Below are positions 53,964-64,000 of a stretch of DNA of 64,000 nt, piece by piece. Location: NCBI GenBank assembly GCA_028290285.1, contig JAQGKD010000059.1, forward strand, positions 40,720 to 104,719, in the 5' to 3' direction. The position numbers were made by a program, and so were the translations under genes. Source of the DNA: Hyphomicrobiales bacterium. GTDB taxonomy: Bacteria; Pseudomonadota; Alphaproteobacteria; Rhizobiales; Beijerinckiaceae. The notes below the pieces were generated by a model. The model made no database searches, was not told the DNA's origin, and saw only the letters and a program-made list of their open reading frames with translations. The number at the start of each line of letters is the position of its first letter. Position 1 is the first letter of the stretch.

Positions 53964-54755
53964 TCAGTCGGCGGTCTTCTCCGAGGATGGCGGCCGCCCC
54001 TCCTCGGCCTCAGGCTCGGCAGCGGCCTCTTCCTCTTCGATGAGTTCGCTGAACAGATCGTCGTCGAGCGGCTCTTCGGTTTCCGTCAGTTCGGGATCGT
54101 CGCTCGGGCTCGGCACGCCGAAGCCCGGCGGCAGCCGTCCGTCGAAGAGGCCGGCGCCCTTCAGCTCTTCGAGCCCCGGCAGGTCGGAGATGTTCTCCAA
54201 CCCGAAATGCAGCAGGAAGCTCTCGGTGGTCCCGTAGGTCACGGGCCGCCCCGGCGCCTTGCGGCGTCCGCGCAGACGCACCCAGTTGGTCTCGATCAGC
54301 AGATCCATCGTGCCCTTGGAGATCGCGACGCCGCGAATATCCTCGATTTCAGCGCGCGTGACCGGCTGGTGATAGGCCACGATGGCCAGCGTTTCGAGCG
54401 CTGCGCGCGAGAGTTTCTTCTGCTCGGATGTCTCGCGCGAGAGAAGATAGCCGAGGTCCGCCGCCGTGCGGAAAATCCACTTCTTGGCGACGCGCACGAG
54501 ATTGATGCCACGGCTGAGATAGTCGGCGCGCAGGGACTCCAGCACAGCCGATACATCGGTACCCTCAGGCAGGCGGCGCTTGATCTCGCTCTCGTCGAGC
54601 GGATCGGGGGCTGCGAACAGCAGCGCCTCGGCGATTCGCTTGGCCTCGTTCAACGCCTGAAGCTGGGCGGCCTCCGCCTCGGTCATCGGCGGTTGCTGGG
54701 GGTAGAGCACGGATATTTCGGCCAAGGGCTTCTCGTCTTCAGCTCTGCCGGACAT
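53964..54755 (-). CDS. scpB: Segregation and condensation protein B
   Basis: 263 aa. Two winged-helix domains are indicated by AKRIAEALLFAAPDPLDESE and ALETLAIVAYHQPVTRAEIE with the RGRRKAPGRPVTYGTTESFL motif. ScpB joins ScpA and SMC in chromosome condensation. A highly acidic tail (LIEEEEAAAEPEAEEG) ends the protein. It follows scpA by 21 bp. Confidence 0.94.
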   Translation of the reverse strand: MSGRAEDEKPLAEISVLYPQQPPMTEAEAAQLQALNEAKRIAEALLFAAPDPLDESEIKRRLPEGTDVSAVLESLRADYLSRGINLVRVAKKWIFRTAADLGYLLSRETSEQKKLSRAALETLAIVAYHQPVTRAEIEDIRGVAISKGTMDLLIETNWVRLRGRRKAPGRPVTYGTTESFLLHFGLENISDLPGLEELKGAGLFDGRLPPGFGVPSPSDDPELTETEEPLDDDLFSELIEEEEAAAEPEAEEGRPPSSEKTAD

Positions 54756-54776
54756 GGCGCGTTTGCGCGGGCGGCA

Positions 54777-55574
54777 TCAAGCCGCCTGCTCCTGTGGTTG
54801 CTTGCCCCGCACCCAGAGCGGCGCGAACGGGCGATCCTGACGGATGTCGATTCTACCCTCCCGCACCATCTCGAGCGAGGCGGAGAAGGACGATGCCCGC
54901 ACGGTGCGGCGCAACTCCGGCGTCACGCAATACTCGATCAGGAATTCGTCCATGACCGTCCATTCCGAAATCACGCCGCTCAGCCGCTCCAGCGCTGAAC
55001 GGGCTTCTGCGAGGGACCAGACGATCCGGCGTTTCAGCGTCACGCGCGAAAGCGCCTGGATCTGGCGCTGCTGCGCATAGGCGGACAGCAGATCGTAGAG
55101 GCTGGCCTGAAACTCCGAATGGCGAACCACCGAAACGCCTTCGGGCCGTCCGCGCAGGAACATGTCTCGTCCGAGACGTGGCCGGTTGACCAATTGCTCG
55201 GCGGCTTTGCGGATCGCCTCCAGCCGCCGCAGGCGGAGCGCCAGAGCGGCCGCGAGGTCGGCGGCTGCGGGCTCGTCGCCTTTCGGCGGCTCGGGCAGAA
55301 GAAGCCGGGATTTCAGGTAGGCGAGCCATGCGGCCATGACCAGATAGTCGGCGGCCAGCTCAAGCCGCACGCGGCGTGCTTCCTCCACGAAGGCGAGGTA
55401 CTGCTCGGCGAGCGCCAGAACCGAGATCTTGTGGAGATCAACCTTCTGGCGGCGTGCGAGTTCGAGCAGCAGATCGAGCGGCCCTTCGAAGCCGTCCACA
55501 TCGACGAGGAAGGACGGCTCCGCATCCGCCTTGTCGATCTCGACGACCTGATCGAACAGCAGTTCGCGTGCCAC
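54777..55574 (-). CDS. scpA: Segregation and condensation protein A
   Basis: 265 aa kleisin. VDVDGFEGPLDLLLELARRQ and KVDLHKISVLALAEQYLAFV are the N-terminal signature, with YLVMAAWLAYLKSRLLLPEP after it. It bridges SMC heads together with ScpB. Follows nagZ by 54 bp. Confidence 0.95.
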   Translation of the reverse strand: MARELLFDQVVEIDKADAEPSFLVDVDGFEGPLDLLLELARRQKVDLHKISVLALAEQYLAFVEEARRVRLELAADYLVMAAWLAYLKSRLLLPEPPKGDEPAAADLAAALALRLRRLEAIRKAAEQLVNRPRLGRDMFLRGRPEGVSVVRHSEFQASLYDLLSAYAQQRQIQALSRVTLKRRIVWSLAEARSALERLSGVISEWTVMDEFLIEYCVTPELRRTVRASSFSASLEMVREGRIDIRQDRPFAPLWVRGKQPQEQAA

Positions 55575-55628
55575 GAATCATTACTCCACGCTGCCCGAAC
55601 CTACGGGAATGGCGCGGAGACTAATCCT

Positions 55629-56645
55629 TCAACCTGTCATCGCAAGCGCTGATTCGAGCTCTGCGCGGGCGTCCACAGGAACCGTCAAGCCCGACGGAGC
55701 GGCAATTCGCGCCAGTGCAGCTTCCGCTCGATCCCGCGCCTTCCCGGCCAGGACAGGCGCTGCGGCGGCGACCTGCCGCGCCTCGGAAAGGGTGCCGTTG
55801 CAGTGGAGCGCCATGTCGACCCCGGCTGAAAACAGCGCATCGCAGCGCTCGGTGAACGAGCCGGACAGCGCCTTCATGGAGAGATCGTCGCTCATCAAGA
55901 GGCCGTCGAAGCCGATGGCCCCGCGAATGATCTCCTGCACGACCTTGCGCGACGTCGTGGCCGGACGGTCGGGATCGAGCGCGGCGTAGACGACGTGCGC
56001 CGTCATCGCCATGGGCAGATGAGCCAGCGCCCGGAAGGGCACGAAATCGGCGCGTTCCAGTTCCGCGAGCGAGGCTTCGACGCGCGGCAACTCGTGATGT
56101 GAATCGGCCCCTGCCCGGCCGTGGCCCGGAACGTGTTTCATGACCGGCAGCACGCCGGCCAGCATCAGCCCCTCTGCGGCCGCGCCTCCCAACCGTGCCA
56201 CCATCTCGGGATCGGCGGCGTAAGCACGATCGCCGATGACGGAATGTCCACCCGGCGCGGGCACATCCAGCACCGGCAGGCAATCGACGTCGATACCGCA
56301 TGCGCGCAGATCCTGGCCCATCAATTGCGCGGAAAGGCGGACAAGTTCTGTCTTGCGCTCGGGCGAGGCGTTCATCCGCTCGAAGCGGGCCGCGGCCGCA
56401 TAAGCAGGCCAATGCGGTGCCGCGAGCCGCTGGACGCGCCCGCCTTCCTGATCAACGAGAACGGGCGCATTCGCACGCCCGACGATCTCACGGAAATCGC
56501 CCGTCAACGCAGCGACCTGCGCGGGATGATCGATATTGCGCTTGAACAGGATGAGGCCCCAGGGCCGCGACTCCGCCAGAAACCGGCGCTCGTCATCGGA
56601 GAATTCCAGCCCCGTACAGCCGCAGATGAAGGCACGCATATTCAT
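55629..56645 (-). CDS. nagZ: Beta-N-acetylhexosaminidase NagZ
   Basis: 338 aa, glycoside hydrolase family 3. LVDQEGGRVQRL, KHVPGHGRAGADSHHELP with the catalytic His/Asp loop, and LLMSDDLSMKAL with the catalytic Asp nucleophile are family marks. NagZ removes GlcNAc from muropeptides during cell-wall recycling, upstream of AnmK (19418). Confidence 0.95.
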   Translation of the reverse strand: MNMRAFICGCTGLEFSDDERRFLAESRPWGLILFKRNIDHPAQVAALTGDFREIVGRANAPVLVDQEGGRVQRLAAPHWPAYAAAARFERMNASPERKTELVRLSAQLMGQDLRACGIDVDCLPVLDVPAPGGHSVIGDRAYAADPEMVARLGGAAAEGLMLAGVLPVMKHVPGHGRAGADSHHELPRVEASLAELERADFVPFRALAHLPMAMTAHVVYAALDPDRPATTSRKVVQEIIRGAIGFDGLLMSDDLSMKALSGSFTERCDALFSAGVDMALHCNGTLSEARQVAAAAPVLAGKARDRAEAALARIAAPSGLTVPVDARAELESALAMTG

Positions 56646-56668
56646 CGATCGGCCAACTCACGAAACGG

Positions 56669-56692
56669 CGGCGAGGACTTTCATCCTCGCCG
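56669..56692 (-). terminator. Stem-loop after the SPOR gene
   Basis: CGGCGAGGA and TCCTCGCCG form a perfect 9-bp stem with a 6-nt loop. It lies 11 bp past the SPOR stop in the minus direction; only CCGTTTC follows, so termination would be partial. Confidence 0.45.
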
Positions 56693-56703
56693 GCTGGAAA
56701 AAA

Positions 56704-58257
56704 TCAGTTGTGGGCGACAAAACACGTTCCGCCACTGGCCTTCAGGCGGGCGCAGAGCGAATTGGCGTCCTCGCTGGACAAGCCGCTCACGCGCACTCGA
56801 AAGACGGACTTGCTGCCCAGATCGAATTTCTTGACCGCCGGCTTGAGGCCGCCGAGTTCGGAAGAAAATTTCTTGCCGAGCCGGTTGGCCGCGTCGCGCG
56901 CCTCTTCCACGGACGTCGTGCCAGCGAGCTGGACCGCGAACGCACCGCCCTTGCCGGCGATGGCGGCGGGAGAAGCAGGCGCGACGGCGGCGACCTGCTG
57001 GCGTGGCGCGACCGGCGCCCTCGGCGTCGGCGGAATCGTCTGCGGGGGCATTGTCATCCCGCCTGCATCGACCATGCCCTGAGGCGCGGCGCTCGCAACC
57101 CTCGTCACCTGCTTGGGCGCAGGATTCGAGCCCGTGACCTGCGGACTCCCCTTGGTGGAAGAAGGTGTTTGCGATCCGCCGGGCGAAGCGCCGGAAGACG
57201 CGACGAGCGAAGCCATGTCGTTGGGCCGCGCCGACGGCGTCGGGGCCGGCGCGTTCTGAACGATCGTTCCATCCGGACGAACAGCGATGCTGCGCACGCG
57301 CTTGGGCTCCGCGAAGATCGACGGCGCGGGCGGCGGCGGTGCAAGCGTCACAGGCGCGCCGTTTTCGGACTTGGCCGGACGGCTGGCAGGAGCACCGGCT
57401 CTGGCAGTGCGTGCAGCCTGGGAGAGATCGATGGGCTGCTCTTCGCTTTCGACGACCTTGCTGTCGGCGATGTTCGATGAACCGCGCTCGAGAATCGACA
57501 CGGCGAGCTTCGGCGCATCCGCCGCCGTTTGTGCGGGCTGAACCTTGACGGGACCATTGGACGCCATGATCGTCGGCATTTCGCCGCTGACATTGGCTTT
57601 CGAACGAAGCGCCAGCGTCCCGCCGACGCCCGCGGCTACTATGAGCAGAGCCGCGCTCATCAGGAGCGTAGCGCGACGTGAACGGCGCGGCCGAAATTCT
57701 TCCGACAGGTCATGCTCGGGCGGCGCCATCATCGCGGGATCGAGCCACGGGGCATCTGGATCATTGCGGTCGGGCGCACCATAGGCCTGATACTCCTGCC
57801 CATAGGGCCGGTGCTCGGCCTGGGGAGGGGTCGCGTAGGCGGCTTCCGGCTGGTCGTAGGGCTGCTGGTAGGATTGGGGCTGCTGATAGGCCTGCTGATC
57901 CTGGTAATAATTCTGCGGGTCCTGCTGCGGCTGCTGGTTTGCCGAAGCATGCTCCCCCGACAGGCGCCCGCCGAAGCGCGCGTCGAAATGTGGATCGAAC
58001 GCCGGAGCGTAAGGATCGACCGCTACAGGCTGCACGGGACGAAGATGTCCTCCGCGCCCGGCAGCGGGAGCCGGCTCCGCAAACATGTTCTTGAAAGGAT
58101 CGTTTTCGCCGCCGACGAGGCGGGCGAGTTCGGCGAGTGGGTCTGGGTTCGGCTCTGATCCGACCGACTGGTCGCGCAACCGTCGCTCGAAATCATCCAG
58201 ATCGATCGCCTGACGAGGATCGGCGGAATGACGGGGCTTGGCGGCTGGCTCACTCAT
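56704..58257 (-). CDS. SPOR-domain membrane protein
   Basis: 517 aa. A Gln/Tyr-rich N-terminal cytoplasmic part (about 100-150), one transmembrane segment (ATLLMSAALLIVAAGVGGTL, about 198-217), a long Pro/Ala-rich periplasmic linker, and a C-terminal SPOR domain (FAVQLAGTTSVEEARDAANR to the end). SPOR domains bind denuded glycan strands at division sites. The place between argS and nagZ is conserved in alphaproteobacteria. Confidence 0.9.
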   Translation of the reverse strand: MSEPAAKPRHSADPRQAIDLDDFERRLRDQSVGSEPNPDPLAELARLVGGENDPFKNMFAEPAPAAGRGGHLRPVQPVAVDPYAPAFDPHFDARFGGRLSGEHASANQQPQQDPQNYYQDQQAYQQPQSYQQPYDQPEAAYATPPQAEHRPYGQEYQAYGAPDRNDPDAPWLDPAMMAPPEHDLSEEFRPRRSRRATLLMSAALLIVAAGVGGTLALRSKANVSGEMPTIMASNGPVKVQPAQTAADAPKLAVSILERGSSNIADSKVVESEEQPIDLSQAARTARAGAPASRPAKSENGAPVTLAPPPPAPSIFAEPKRVRSIAVRPDGTIVQNAPAPTPSARPNDMASLVASSGASPGGSQTPSSTKGSPQVTGSNPAPKQVTRVASAAPQGMVDAGGMTMPPQTIPPTPRAPVAPRQQVAAVAPASPAAIAGKGGAFAVQLAGTTSVEEARDAANRLGKKFSSELGGLKPAVKKFDLGSKSVFRVRVSGLSSEDANSLCARLKASGGTCFVAHN

Positions 58258-58389
58258 CTCTCACCTCGTTACGCGTTCCGCTCGCGAAAATGGAGCGGAC
58301 CGTGGCGACACCCGATGCAGTCAGACAATACCGGAAGTTGCGCGGAGAAATTGTGGCTGAATTCCACCACCGCACGAACAACAGTCCCG

Positions 58390-60162
58390 TCAACGCATCT
58401 CCTCTGGCGCGCTCACACCCAGAATACTCAGGCCCGACGCGAGAACACCCGTTAACGATAGAACGAGAGCCAGCCGAGCACTGGTCAAATCTCTGCGTTC
58501 TTCATTAACAAAGCGTAATTGTGGAGTATCTTTCCCTCGATTCCAATGAGAATGGAACGAACTTGCCAGATCATGAAGATAAAATGCGATCCTGTGGGGC
58601 TCGTGAACCGCCGCCGCCGCCTCGACCTGACGCGGATATTGGGCGATCAATTTGAGCAGAGCGCGCTCGCCCTCGTCCTCCAGAAGATCGAGGGAAGCGC
58701 CCGCAAGTGCCTGAGCCGACACATCAAGATCGGGGAGGACGGCCTTGGCCTGACGGAGCACCGAGCGTCCGCGCGCATGGGCATACTGGACGTAGAAGAC
58801 CGGATTGTCCTTCGATTGCTCGATGACCTTCGCCAGATCGAACTCCAGCGGCGCGTCGTTCTTCCGGAACAGCATCATGAAGCGCGTCGCATCGACGCCG
58901 ACTTCATCCACCACCTCACGTAGAGTAACGAAGTCGCCGGAGCGCTTCGACATTTTGACGGGCTCGCCATGGCGCATCAGCTTGACGAGCTGGCAGAGCT
59001 TCACATCCAGCGTGGCGTGGCCGCCCGATATGGCCTTCACCGCCGCCTGCATGCGCTTGACGTAGCCCCCGTGGTCGGCTCCCCAGACGTCGATCATCGT
59101 TGTGAACCCACGGTCGAATTTCGACTTGTGATAGGCGATGTCGGAGGCGAAGTAGGTGTAGCCACCATCCGACTTGACGAGCGGACGATCGATGTCGTCG
59201 CCGAATTCGGTGGTGCGGAACAGCGTCTGCTCGCGATCTTCCCAATCTTCCGCAGGCGCACCCTTGGGGCGTGGCAACCGGCCCTCGTAAACGATTCCCC
59301 GCGCACGCAGGTCCGCGATCACGGCGCCGACGCAATCGCCATCCGGCCCCGTCGTCAGCGAACGTTCCGAGAAAAACACCTCATGGACGATGTTGAGAGC
59401 CGCGAGATCGGAGCGGATCATGTCCATCATGGCCGAAATCGCGATCGCCCGGACCTTGGGGAGCCATTCGGCTTCAGGCTGGTCGCGCAGCGTCACGCCA
59501 TATTCATGAGCGAGCGTCTCGCCGACCGGCTTCAGATAGCCGCCCGGATAGAGCCCCTCCGGGATCTCGCCGATATCCTCGCCCAGCGCCTCCCGATAGC
59601 GCAGATGGGCGGAACGGGCGAGCACGTCGACCTGGGCTCCGGCGTCGTTGATGTAATATTCGCGCGCCACCTCATGGCCGGCGAACGACAGCAGATTGGC
59701 CAGGGCATCGCCGAAGACCGCGCCGCGTCCGTGCCCGACATGCATCGGGCCGGTCGGGTTTGCGGACACATATTCGACATTCACCGGTCCGGCGGAGCCC
59801 TTGGGAGCGCGACCGAATTCCGCGCCTTCGGTGACGGACTGATGCAGCACGCGGGCAAAAACCTGCGGCTTCAGGCGGATGTTGATGAAGCCCGGCCCCG
59901 CGACCTCCGCTTCCGCGACGTCGGCATCCTCGGCGAGCGCATAGGCGATTTCGGTCGCGAGCGCGCGCGGATTGGGAAAGCTGGCCTTGGCCTCCTTTGC
60001 AAAGACCATGGCGGCGTTGGTCGCGAGATCGCCGTGCGCAGCGTCTTTAGTCGGCTCCACAACGAACCGCGCGAGATCCAGGTCCGACGGCAGGCGGCCG
60101 GAGGCGACGATGCCCTGAAGGATCGCGGCGACACGGGTCTGGAACTCGGCGAAAACATTCAT
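58390..60162 (-). CDS. argS: Arginyl-tRNA synthetase
   Basis: 590 aa. [20 protein letters not shown] carries the HIGH-type motif (HVGH) and [13 protein letters not shown] the KMSKS-type loop; the C-terminal DALR anticodon domain ends the protein ([20 protein letters not shown]). An N-terminal Add-1 domain covers about residues 1-100. Followed by a 132-bp gap to the SPOR gene. Confidence 0.97.
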   Translation of the reverse strand: MNVFAEFQTRVAAILQGIVASGRLPSDLDLARFVVEPTKDAAHGDLATNAAMVFAKEAKASFPNPRALATEIAYALAEDADVAEAEVAGPGFINIRLKPQVFARVLHQSVTEGAEFGRAPKGSAGPVNVEYVSANPTGPMHVGHGRGAVFGDALANLLSFAGHEVAREYYINDAGAQVDVLARSAHLRYREALGEDIGEIPEGLYPGGYLKPVGETLAHEYGVTLRDQPEAEWLPKVRAIAISAMMDMIRSDLAALNIVHEVFFSERSLTTGPDGDCVGAVIADLRARGIVYEGRLPRPKGAPAEDWEDREQTLFRTTEFGDDIDRPLVKSDGGYTYFASDIAYHKSKFDRGFTTMIDVWGADHGGYVKRMQAAVKAISGGHATLDVKLCQLVKLMRHGEPVKMSKRSGDFVTLREVVDEVGVDATRFMMLFRKNDAPLEFDLAKVIEQSKDNPVFYVQYAHARGRSVLRQAKAVLPDLDVSAQALAGASLDLLEDEGERALLKLIAQYPRQVEAAAAVHEPHRIAFYLHDLASSFHSHWNRGKDTPQLRFVNEERRDLTSARLALVLSLTGVLASGLSILGVSAPEEMR

Positions 60163-60264
60163 TGCGGATCGTCTCTGTTGGTTCGGGCGGCCTGCCCTGT
60201 GCCGCGCGGCCTAACCCAATTCGCCGATTGCGTCAAAAATCCAGCCTGGCGCCGCTTTTCGGAT

Positions 60265-61497
60265 TCAACGCAACTCCGGCGCGGTCCCGAAGAGGCGCTT
60301 ATGCTCGGACAGGGCGAATCGGTCCGTCATGCCTGCGATATAGTCGCAGATCATACGCTTTTGCCGCGCGTCCTGCGACGGCCCAGCCGGGACAGCGGCC
60401 GCGCAAGCCCATTCCCCCGGCATCCGCGCGGGATCGGCAGCGAAGGCCTCGAACAATCTCCGTACCACCTCGGCCGCATCGCGCCGCACGCGCATCACGC
60501 GCGGATGACGATACATATGCGGATAGAGGAATGCCTTCATCGCATTGTCTGCCGCCACCATGCTGTGGGAAAAAGCGATGACGGGTCGGCCACAGGCGCG
60601 GACATCCGCAGCGCTGGCGACCTTTTCTGCCGCGAGCCGCGCCCGGCTCTCGGCGATGACATCCTCGACGAAGCGGGTAATGACGCGGCGGCCGAGTTCG
60701 TGAATAACCCGCGTCGTTTCGAGGCCCGGATAGGCTGCTTCGATTTCCCGGACCAGATCGCCTACGAAGGGCACGTCGAGCAGGTCCGCAAGGCTAAACA
60801 GCCCTGCCCTCAGCCCGTCGTCGAGATCGTGCGCGTTATAGGCGATGTCGTCGGCAATGGCCGCGCATTGGGCCTCCGCGCTGGCGAAGGTCGAAAGATC
60901 GAGCTTCTGACGGGCGTCATATTCCACGATGGCCGCAGGCACGCCACCCTTGGCGTAGCGGCCGACAGGCTGGCCGGAGACATCCGTCAGCGGCCCGTTG
61001 TGCTTGACCAGTCCCTCCAGCGTTTCCCACGCGAGGTTCAGCCCGTCATGCGTTGCATAGCGACGTTCCAGCTTGGTCACGATCCGGAGCGCCTGCGCAT
61101 TGTGGTCGAAGCCGCCGTATCCGGCCATGCACACTTCGAGCACGTCCTCTCCAGTATGGCCGAACGGCGTGTGGCCGAGGTCGTGCGCGAGCGCCAGCGC
61201 CTCGGCGAGGTCGTCGTCCAGCGCGAAGGCACGGGAGAGCGCACGCGCGATCTGTGCCACCTCGATCGTATGGGTGAGGCGCGTGCGGTAGTGATCGCCC
61301 TCGTGCGGCACAAAGACCTGCGTCTTGTGGGCCAGGCGGCGGAAGGCTGTCGAATGAATGATCCTGTCGCGATCCCGCTGGAATTCGGTCCTGGTCGGCG
61401 AGACCGGCTCCGGGCACAGGCGGCCACGGCTGGCCCAGGGGTCGGTGGCGTAGGGAGCCCGCCGCGCGGGATCGGTCGAGGAAGAAATCGGGTCCAC
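60265..61497 (-). CDS. dgt: Deoxyguanosinetriphosphate triphosphohydrolase-like protein
   Basis: 410 aa from a GTG at 61497 (AGAAGG upstream). The HD domain is clear: [37 protein letters not shown] and [16 protein letters not shown] with the HD pair, then [19 protein letters not shown]. It hydrolyses dNTPs to nucleosides and triphosphate. It is divergent from erpA and precedes argS. Confidence 0.94.
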   Translation of the reverse strand: MDPISSSTDPARRAPYATDPWASRGRLCPEPVSPTRTEFQRDRDRIIHSTAFRRLAHKTQVFVPHEGDHYRTRLTHTIEVAQIARALSRAFALDDDLAEALALAHDLGHTPFGHTGEDVLEVCMAGYGGFDHNAQALRIVTKLERRYATHDGLNLAWETLEGLVKHNGPLTDVSGQPVGRYAKGGVPAAIVEYDARQKLDLSTFASAEAQCAAIADDIAYNAHDLDDGLRAGLFSLADLLDVPFVGDLVREIEAAYPGLETTRVIHELGRRVITRFVEDVIAESRARLAAEKVASAADVRACGRPVIAFSHSMVAADNAMKAFLYPHMYRHPRVMRVRRDAAEVVRRLFEAFAADPARMPGEWACAAAVPAGPSQDARQKRMICDYIAGMTDRFALSEHKRLFGTAPELR

Positions 61498-61654
61498 AAC
61501 GTCGCCTTCTGCGCGGGAAGCGCCCGGTGCGGCTCCGTCGCATTGAAGCGGCGGGCCATCGGACTTATATCTGGCACTCGAGTCGAGGCAAGAGGCGCCG
61601 CCGCGGAGCCTTCGCCGCGACGCCGGGCGCCAGACCCCGAGGAGTCCGGAACAG

Positions 61655-62014
61655 ATGACCCACGCGACGAACGAATCCTCTCAGGCCCAGCCGCGGCCTA
61701 TCGTGACGGAACGGGCTGCCAAGCGCGTGGCCGCAATCCTGAAGCGCGAAGCCGAGGGCGCGATGCTGCGCGTCGCGGTGAACGGCGGCGGCTGCTCGGG
61801 CTTCCAATATGCCTTCGACATCGAGACGAATCGTGCCCCGGACGACCTGGCGATCGAAAGCGAGGGCGCAACCGTGCTCATCGACCCCGTTTCGCTCGAT
61901 TTCCTCAGGGGCGCCCGCATTGACTTCGTGGACGACCTGATCGGTCAATCCTTCAAGATCGACAATCCGAACGCGACCTCGTCCTGCGGCTGCGGAACCA
62001 GCTTCTCGGTCTGA
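61655..62014 (+). CDS. erpA: A-type Fe-S cluster insertion protein ErpA
   Basis: 119 aa of the HesB/IscA fold. Conserved Cys residues are in [13 protein letters not shown] and the C-terminal [17 protein letters not shown] and [12 protein letters not shown] match ErpA better than SufA (10535). It inserts clusters into apoproteins, for example of isoprenoid synthesis and respiration. Divergent from dgt. Confidence 0.92.
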   Translation: MTHATNESSQAQPRPIVTERAAKRVAAILKREAEGAMLRVAVNGGGCSGFQYAFDIETNRAPDDLAIESEGATVLIDPVSLDFLRGARIDFVDDLIGQSFKIDNPNATSSCGCGTSFSV

Positions 62015-62052
62015 TACTTCCCGACCAGGAGCTACACCGAACGCGGGGGAAC

Positions 62053-62952
62053 ATGGACGCGCTCTTCATCGGCCAGACCTATATCGACGTCACGCTGCTC
62101 GCCGGCCACATCCCCGAAGGTGACGACAAGGCGGTCGCGGACGATTACGCCGTCTCCTTCGGCGGCAACGCGGTTACGGCTGCCTTCGCCTGCGCCAGGC
62201 TCGGCGTGGTCCCCGATCTTCTCACCTCCGTCGCTGACGACTGGCTCGGGCGCATGTTCCTGGACATGGCCGCGAAATACCAGATCCCCGTCCATGGGCG
62301 GAAGGTGCGGCGCTCCTCGCTCTCTTTCATTTTACCGCGCAACGGCAAACGCTCGATCCTGCGCGCCCGCGACGACGATTATCTCCACCCCTTCCCCAAC
62401 CTCAACACGCGCGGCATCAGGGCGCTGCATCTGGATGGGCACCAGGCGGACGCCGCCCTGCACTATGCGCGCACCTGCCGAGAGGCGGGCGTCCTGACCT
62501 CGCTCGACGGCGGCGGCCTTCGCTCGAACACGCATGAACTTCTCAATCACGTCGACATCGCCATGGTGGCCGAGCGCCTTTGCGAGCAGATGCACCTGTC
62601 CCCCAACGAAATGCTCGAATATCTGCGCAGCCGTGGTTGCCGCATCGGGGGCGTGACCGAGGGTGAGCGCGGATTGCTCTGGTACGACGAAGAAGGCCGC
62701 GTCTCCCGCCTGCCCGCCCTGCCCGTGCCTGCCGACCGGATTATTGACACTTCCGGCGCGGGAGACGTCTTCCACGGTGCCTATATGGCCTCGTATCTGA
62801 TGCGGCCAGATGGACGATGGCTCGACCACCTCACCTTCGCGAGGGCCGCGTCCGCCTTCAAGATCCAGCATCTGGGCAACGAAGCCGGCTTGCCCTCGCT
62901 GGCAGATGTTCGCAGAATGATCGAACTCTATGATCCTGCGCCCACTTCGTGA
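62053..62952 (+). CDS. PfkB-family sugar kinase
   Basis: 299 aa with GGGGGAAC before the ATG. MDALFIGQTYIDVTLLAGHI, AVSFGGNAVTAAFACARLG and the C-terminal PfkB signature DTSGAGDVFHGAYMASYL (anion hole and catalytic Asp) define a ribokinase-like enzyme. The substrate cannot be assigned. It lies 38 bp after erpA, before the GDP-fucose synthase gene. Confidence 0.88.
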   Translation: MDALFIGQTYIDVTLLAGHIPEGDDKAVADDYAVSFGGNAVTAAFACARLGVVPDLLTSVADDWLGRMFLDMAAKYQIPVHGRKVRRSSLSFILPRNGKRSILRARDDDYLHPFPNLNTRGIRALHLDGHQADAALHYARTCREAGVLTSLDGGGLRSNTHELLNHVDIAMVAERLCEQMHLSPNEMLEYLRSRGCRIGGVTEGERGLLWYDEEGRVSRLPALPVPADRIIDTSGAGDVFHGAYMASYLMRPDGRWLDHLTFARAASAFKIQHLGNEAGLPSLADVRRMIELYDPAPTS

Positions 62953-63036
62953 CCTTGTCCGCGCTTGACGCGCCGGGTCGCCATGGCAAAGGTGACCCCG
63001 ACGATTCCGCAAAGCGCGCCCCGAGATGAGCACGGC

Positions 63037-64000
63037 ATGACGAACGCATACGACCTGAGCGGCCAACGGATCTTCGTGGCCGGACATCGCGGCATGGTGG
63101 GCGGGGCCCTCGTGCGCCGCCTTGCCCGCGAGGATTGCGAGGTGCTGACGGCAGGCAGGGACCGCGTCGACCTGACAAGGCAAGCCGAGACCGAGGCCTT
63201 CGTCGCGGAGCTGAAGCCAGATGCGATCATCCTCGCGGCGGCGCGCGTCGGCGGAATTCTCGCCAACGCGACGCAACCGGCCGACTTCCTCTACCAGAAC
63301 CTCGCCATCGAGATGAACGTTGTCGAGGCAGCCCGCAAAAGCGGCGTCTCCCGTCTCCTGATGCTCGGTTCGAGCTGCATTTATCCGAAGCTTGCTCCGC
63401 AGCCTATTCCGGAAGAGGCCCTGCTGACGGGGCCGCTGGAGCCGACCAACGAGTGGTACGCGATTGCCAAGATTGCCGGGCTCAAACTGGCGCAGGCGTA
63501 TCGGCGGCAATACGGATTGCACTACATCTCGGCCATGCCGACGAACCTCTATGGTCCAGGCGATAATTTCGACCTCGCGTCGAGCCACGTCATGCCTGCG
63601 CTCATCCGCAAGGCGCATGAGGCGAAGCTCGCCAATGCACCCGAGATCAGCGTGTGGGGCAGCGGCGCGCCGCGGCGCGAATTCCTGCACGTCGACGATT
63701 GCGCCGATGCGCTCGTTCACCTCCTCGTGCATTACGACGGAGACGAGCACGTCAACGTCGGCTCGGGCGAGGATCTTCCGATCATCGATCTCGTCCATAT
63801 GATCTGCGAGGTCGTCGGCTATTCCGGAGCCGTAACATTCGACACCACCAAGCCCGACGGCACGCCGCGCAAATGATGAGCGGAGATAAATTACGTGCAA
63901 TGGGATGGAAACCTTATATCGACCTGAGGCACGGAATCGATGCAACCTACGCGTGGTTCCTGGCGCAGTCGGACAACCAAACCGCGCAAGTTCGGCCGTG
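63037..64000 (+). pseudogene. fcl: GDP-L-fucose synthase with frameshift near the C-terminus; end at window edge
   Basis: The frame from [20 protein letters not shown] (ATG 63037; ATG 62983 and TTG 62965 also in frame) has NADP motif [21 protein letters not shown] with the catalytic Ser, and [11 protein letters not shown] with Tyr-x3-Lys. It reaches TPRK and then stops at TGA 63874-63876. In the -1 frame, starting by rereading base 63873, the family continues as [18 protein letters not shown] and RHGIDATYAWFLAQ to the window end. One base seems missing in the AAA run at 63871-63873. Either a broken gene or a sequencing error; the enzyme would convert GDP-4-keto-6-deoxymannose to GDP-L-fucose. 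Confidence 0.88.

Noticed and set aside
58969..61923. Nearly 3-kb open frame on the plus strand
   Set aside because: Antisense to argS and dgt, which are complete and unmistakable.
62332..63945. Long minus-strand frame opposite the sugar kinase and fucose synthase
   Set aside because: Antisense to two recognisable enzymes; no motifs.

Overview
The window looks like a chromosomal segment of a high-GC alphaproteobacterium, most likely Hyphomicrobiales (Rhizobiales). This rests on the SUF operon layout with SufT, a probable Irr-type iron box, the TatABC-ScpAB-NagZ-SPOR-ArgS block, a DUF1127 protein and short palindromic intergenic repeats. No tRNA, rRNA, CRISPR array, prophage or intact insertion sequence was recognised. 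Genus cannot be fixed from the sequence alone.

Layout. 1-2.3 kb: an LLM-type flavin oxidoreductase (3' end outside the window) and an orphan Bug/TctC solute receptor, then about 450 bp of degenerate sequence with a possible biotin-carboxylase remnant. 2.75-4.45 kb: two small c-type cytochromes, an eRF1-like 'translational machinery' protein and a UspA protein behind an FNR/FixK-like box. 4.9-10.3 kb: ParE, a Flp-pilin-like small protein, an RhlE-type RNA helicase and an orphan NMT1/SsuA-type receptor. 10.5-18.5 kb: the suf Fe-S assembly operon on the minus strand (NifS-like desulfurase, SufB, SufC, SufD, SufS, SufT, an unknown secreted protein, SufA), divergent from an alpha/beta hydrolase across a region with a perfect Irr-like palindrome. 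19.4-28.9 kb: AnmK, TyrS, a YhdP/AsmA-like giant, Bcp, a choloylglycine-hydrolase-family enzyme and an active-site-complete M23 peptidase.

28.9-36.3 kb is the most interesting accessory region: a TetR regulator with two palindromic operators, an OsmC protein, an acyl-CoA-dehydrogenase-like flavoprotein, a rhodanese, an NrtA/CmpA-like receptor with an odd Cys/His-rich extended Tat leader, a permease, an ATPase and cyanase. A sigma54-like -24/-12 element precedes the transporter. The simplest reading is import and detoxification or nitrogen assimilation of cyanate, perhaps linked to cyanide or thiocyanate chemistry through the rhodanese. 36.4-38.5 kb: a polar amino-acid ABC system without a local ATPase.

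38.8-62 kb is conserved housekeeping: DUF1127, TrmFO, two homologues of mitochondrial complex I assembly factors next to SecF-SecD-YajC, a DUF815 ATPase, an NlpD-like degenerate LytM lipoprotein, Pcm, SurE, SerS, TatCBA (then a foreign-looking Bug receptor), ScpB, ScpA, NagZ, a SPOR protein, ArgS, Dgt and ErpA. The right end carries a PfkB sugar kinase and a GDP-L-fucose synthase gene that is frameshifted close to its C-terminus, possibly the edge of a surface-polysaccharide region.
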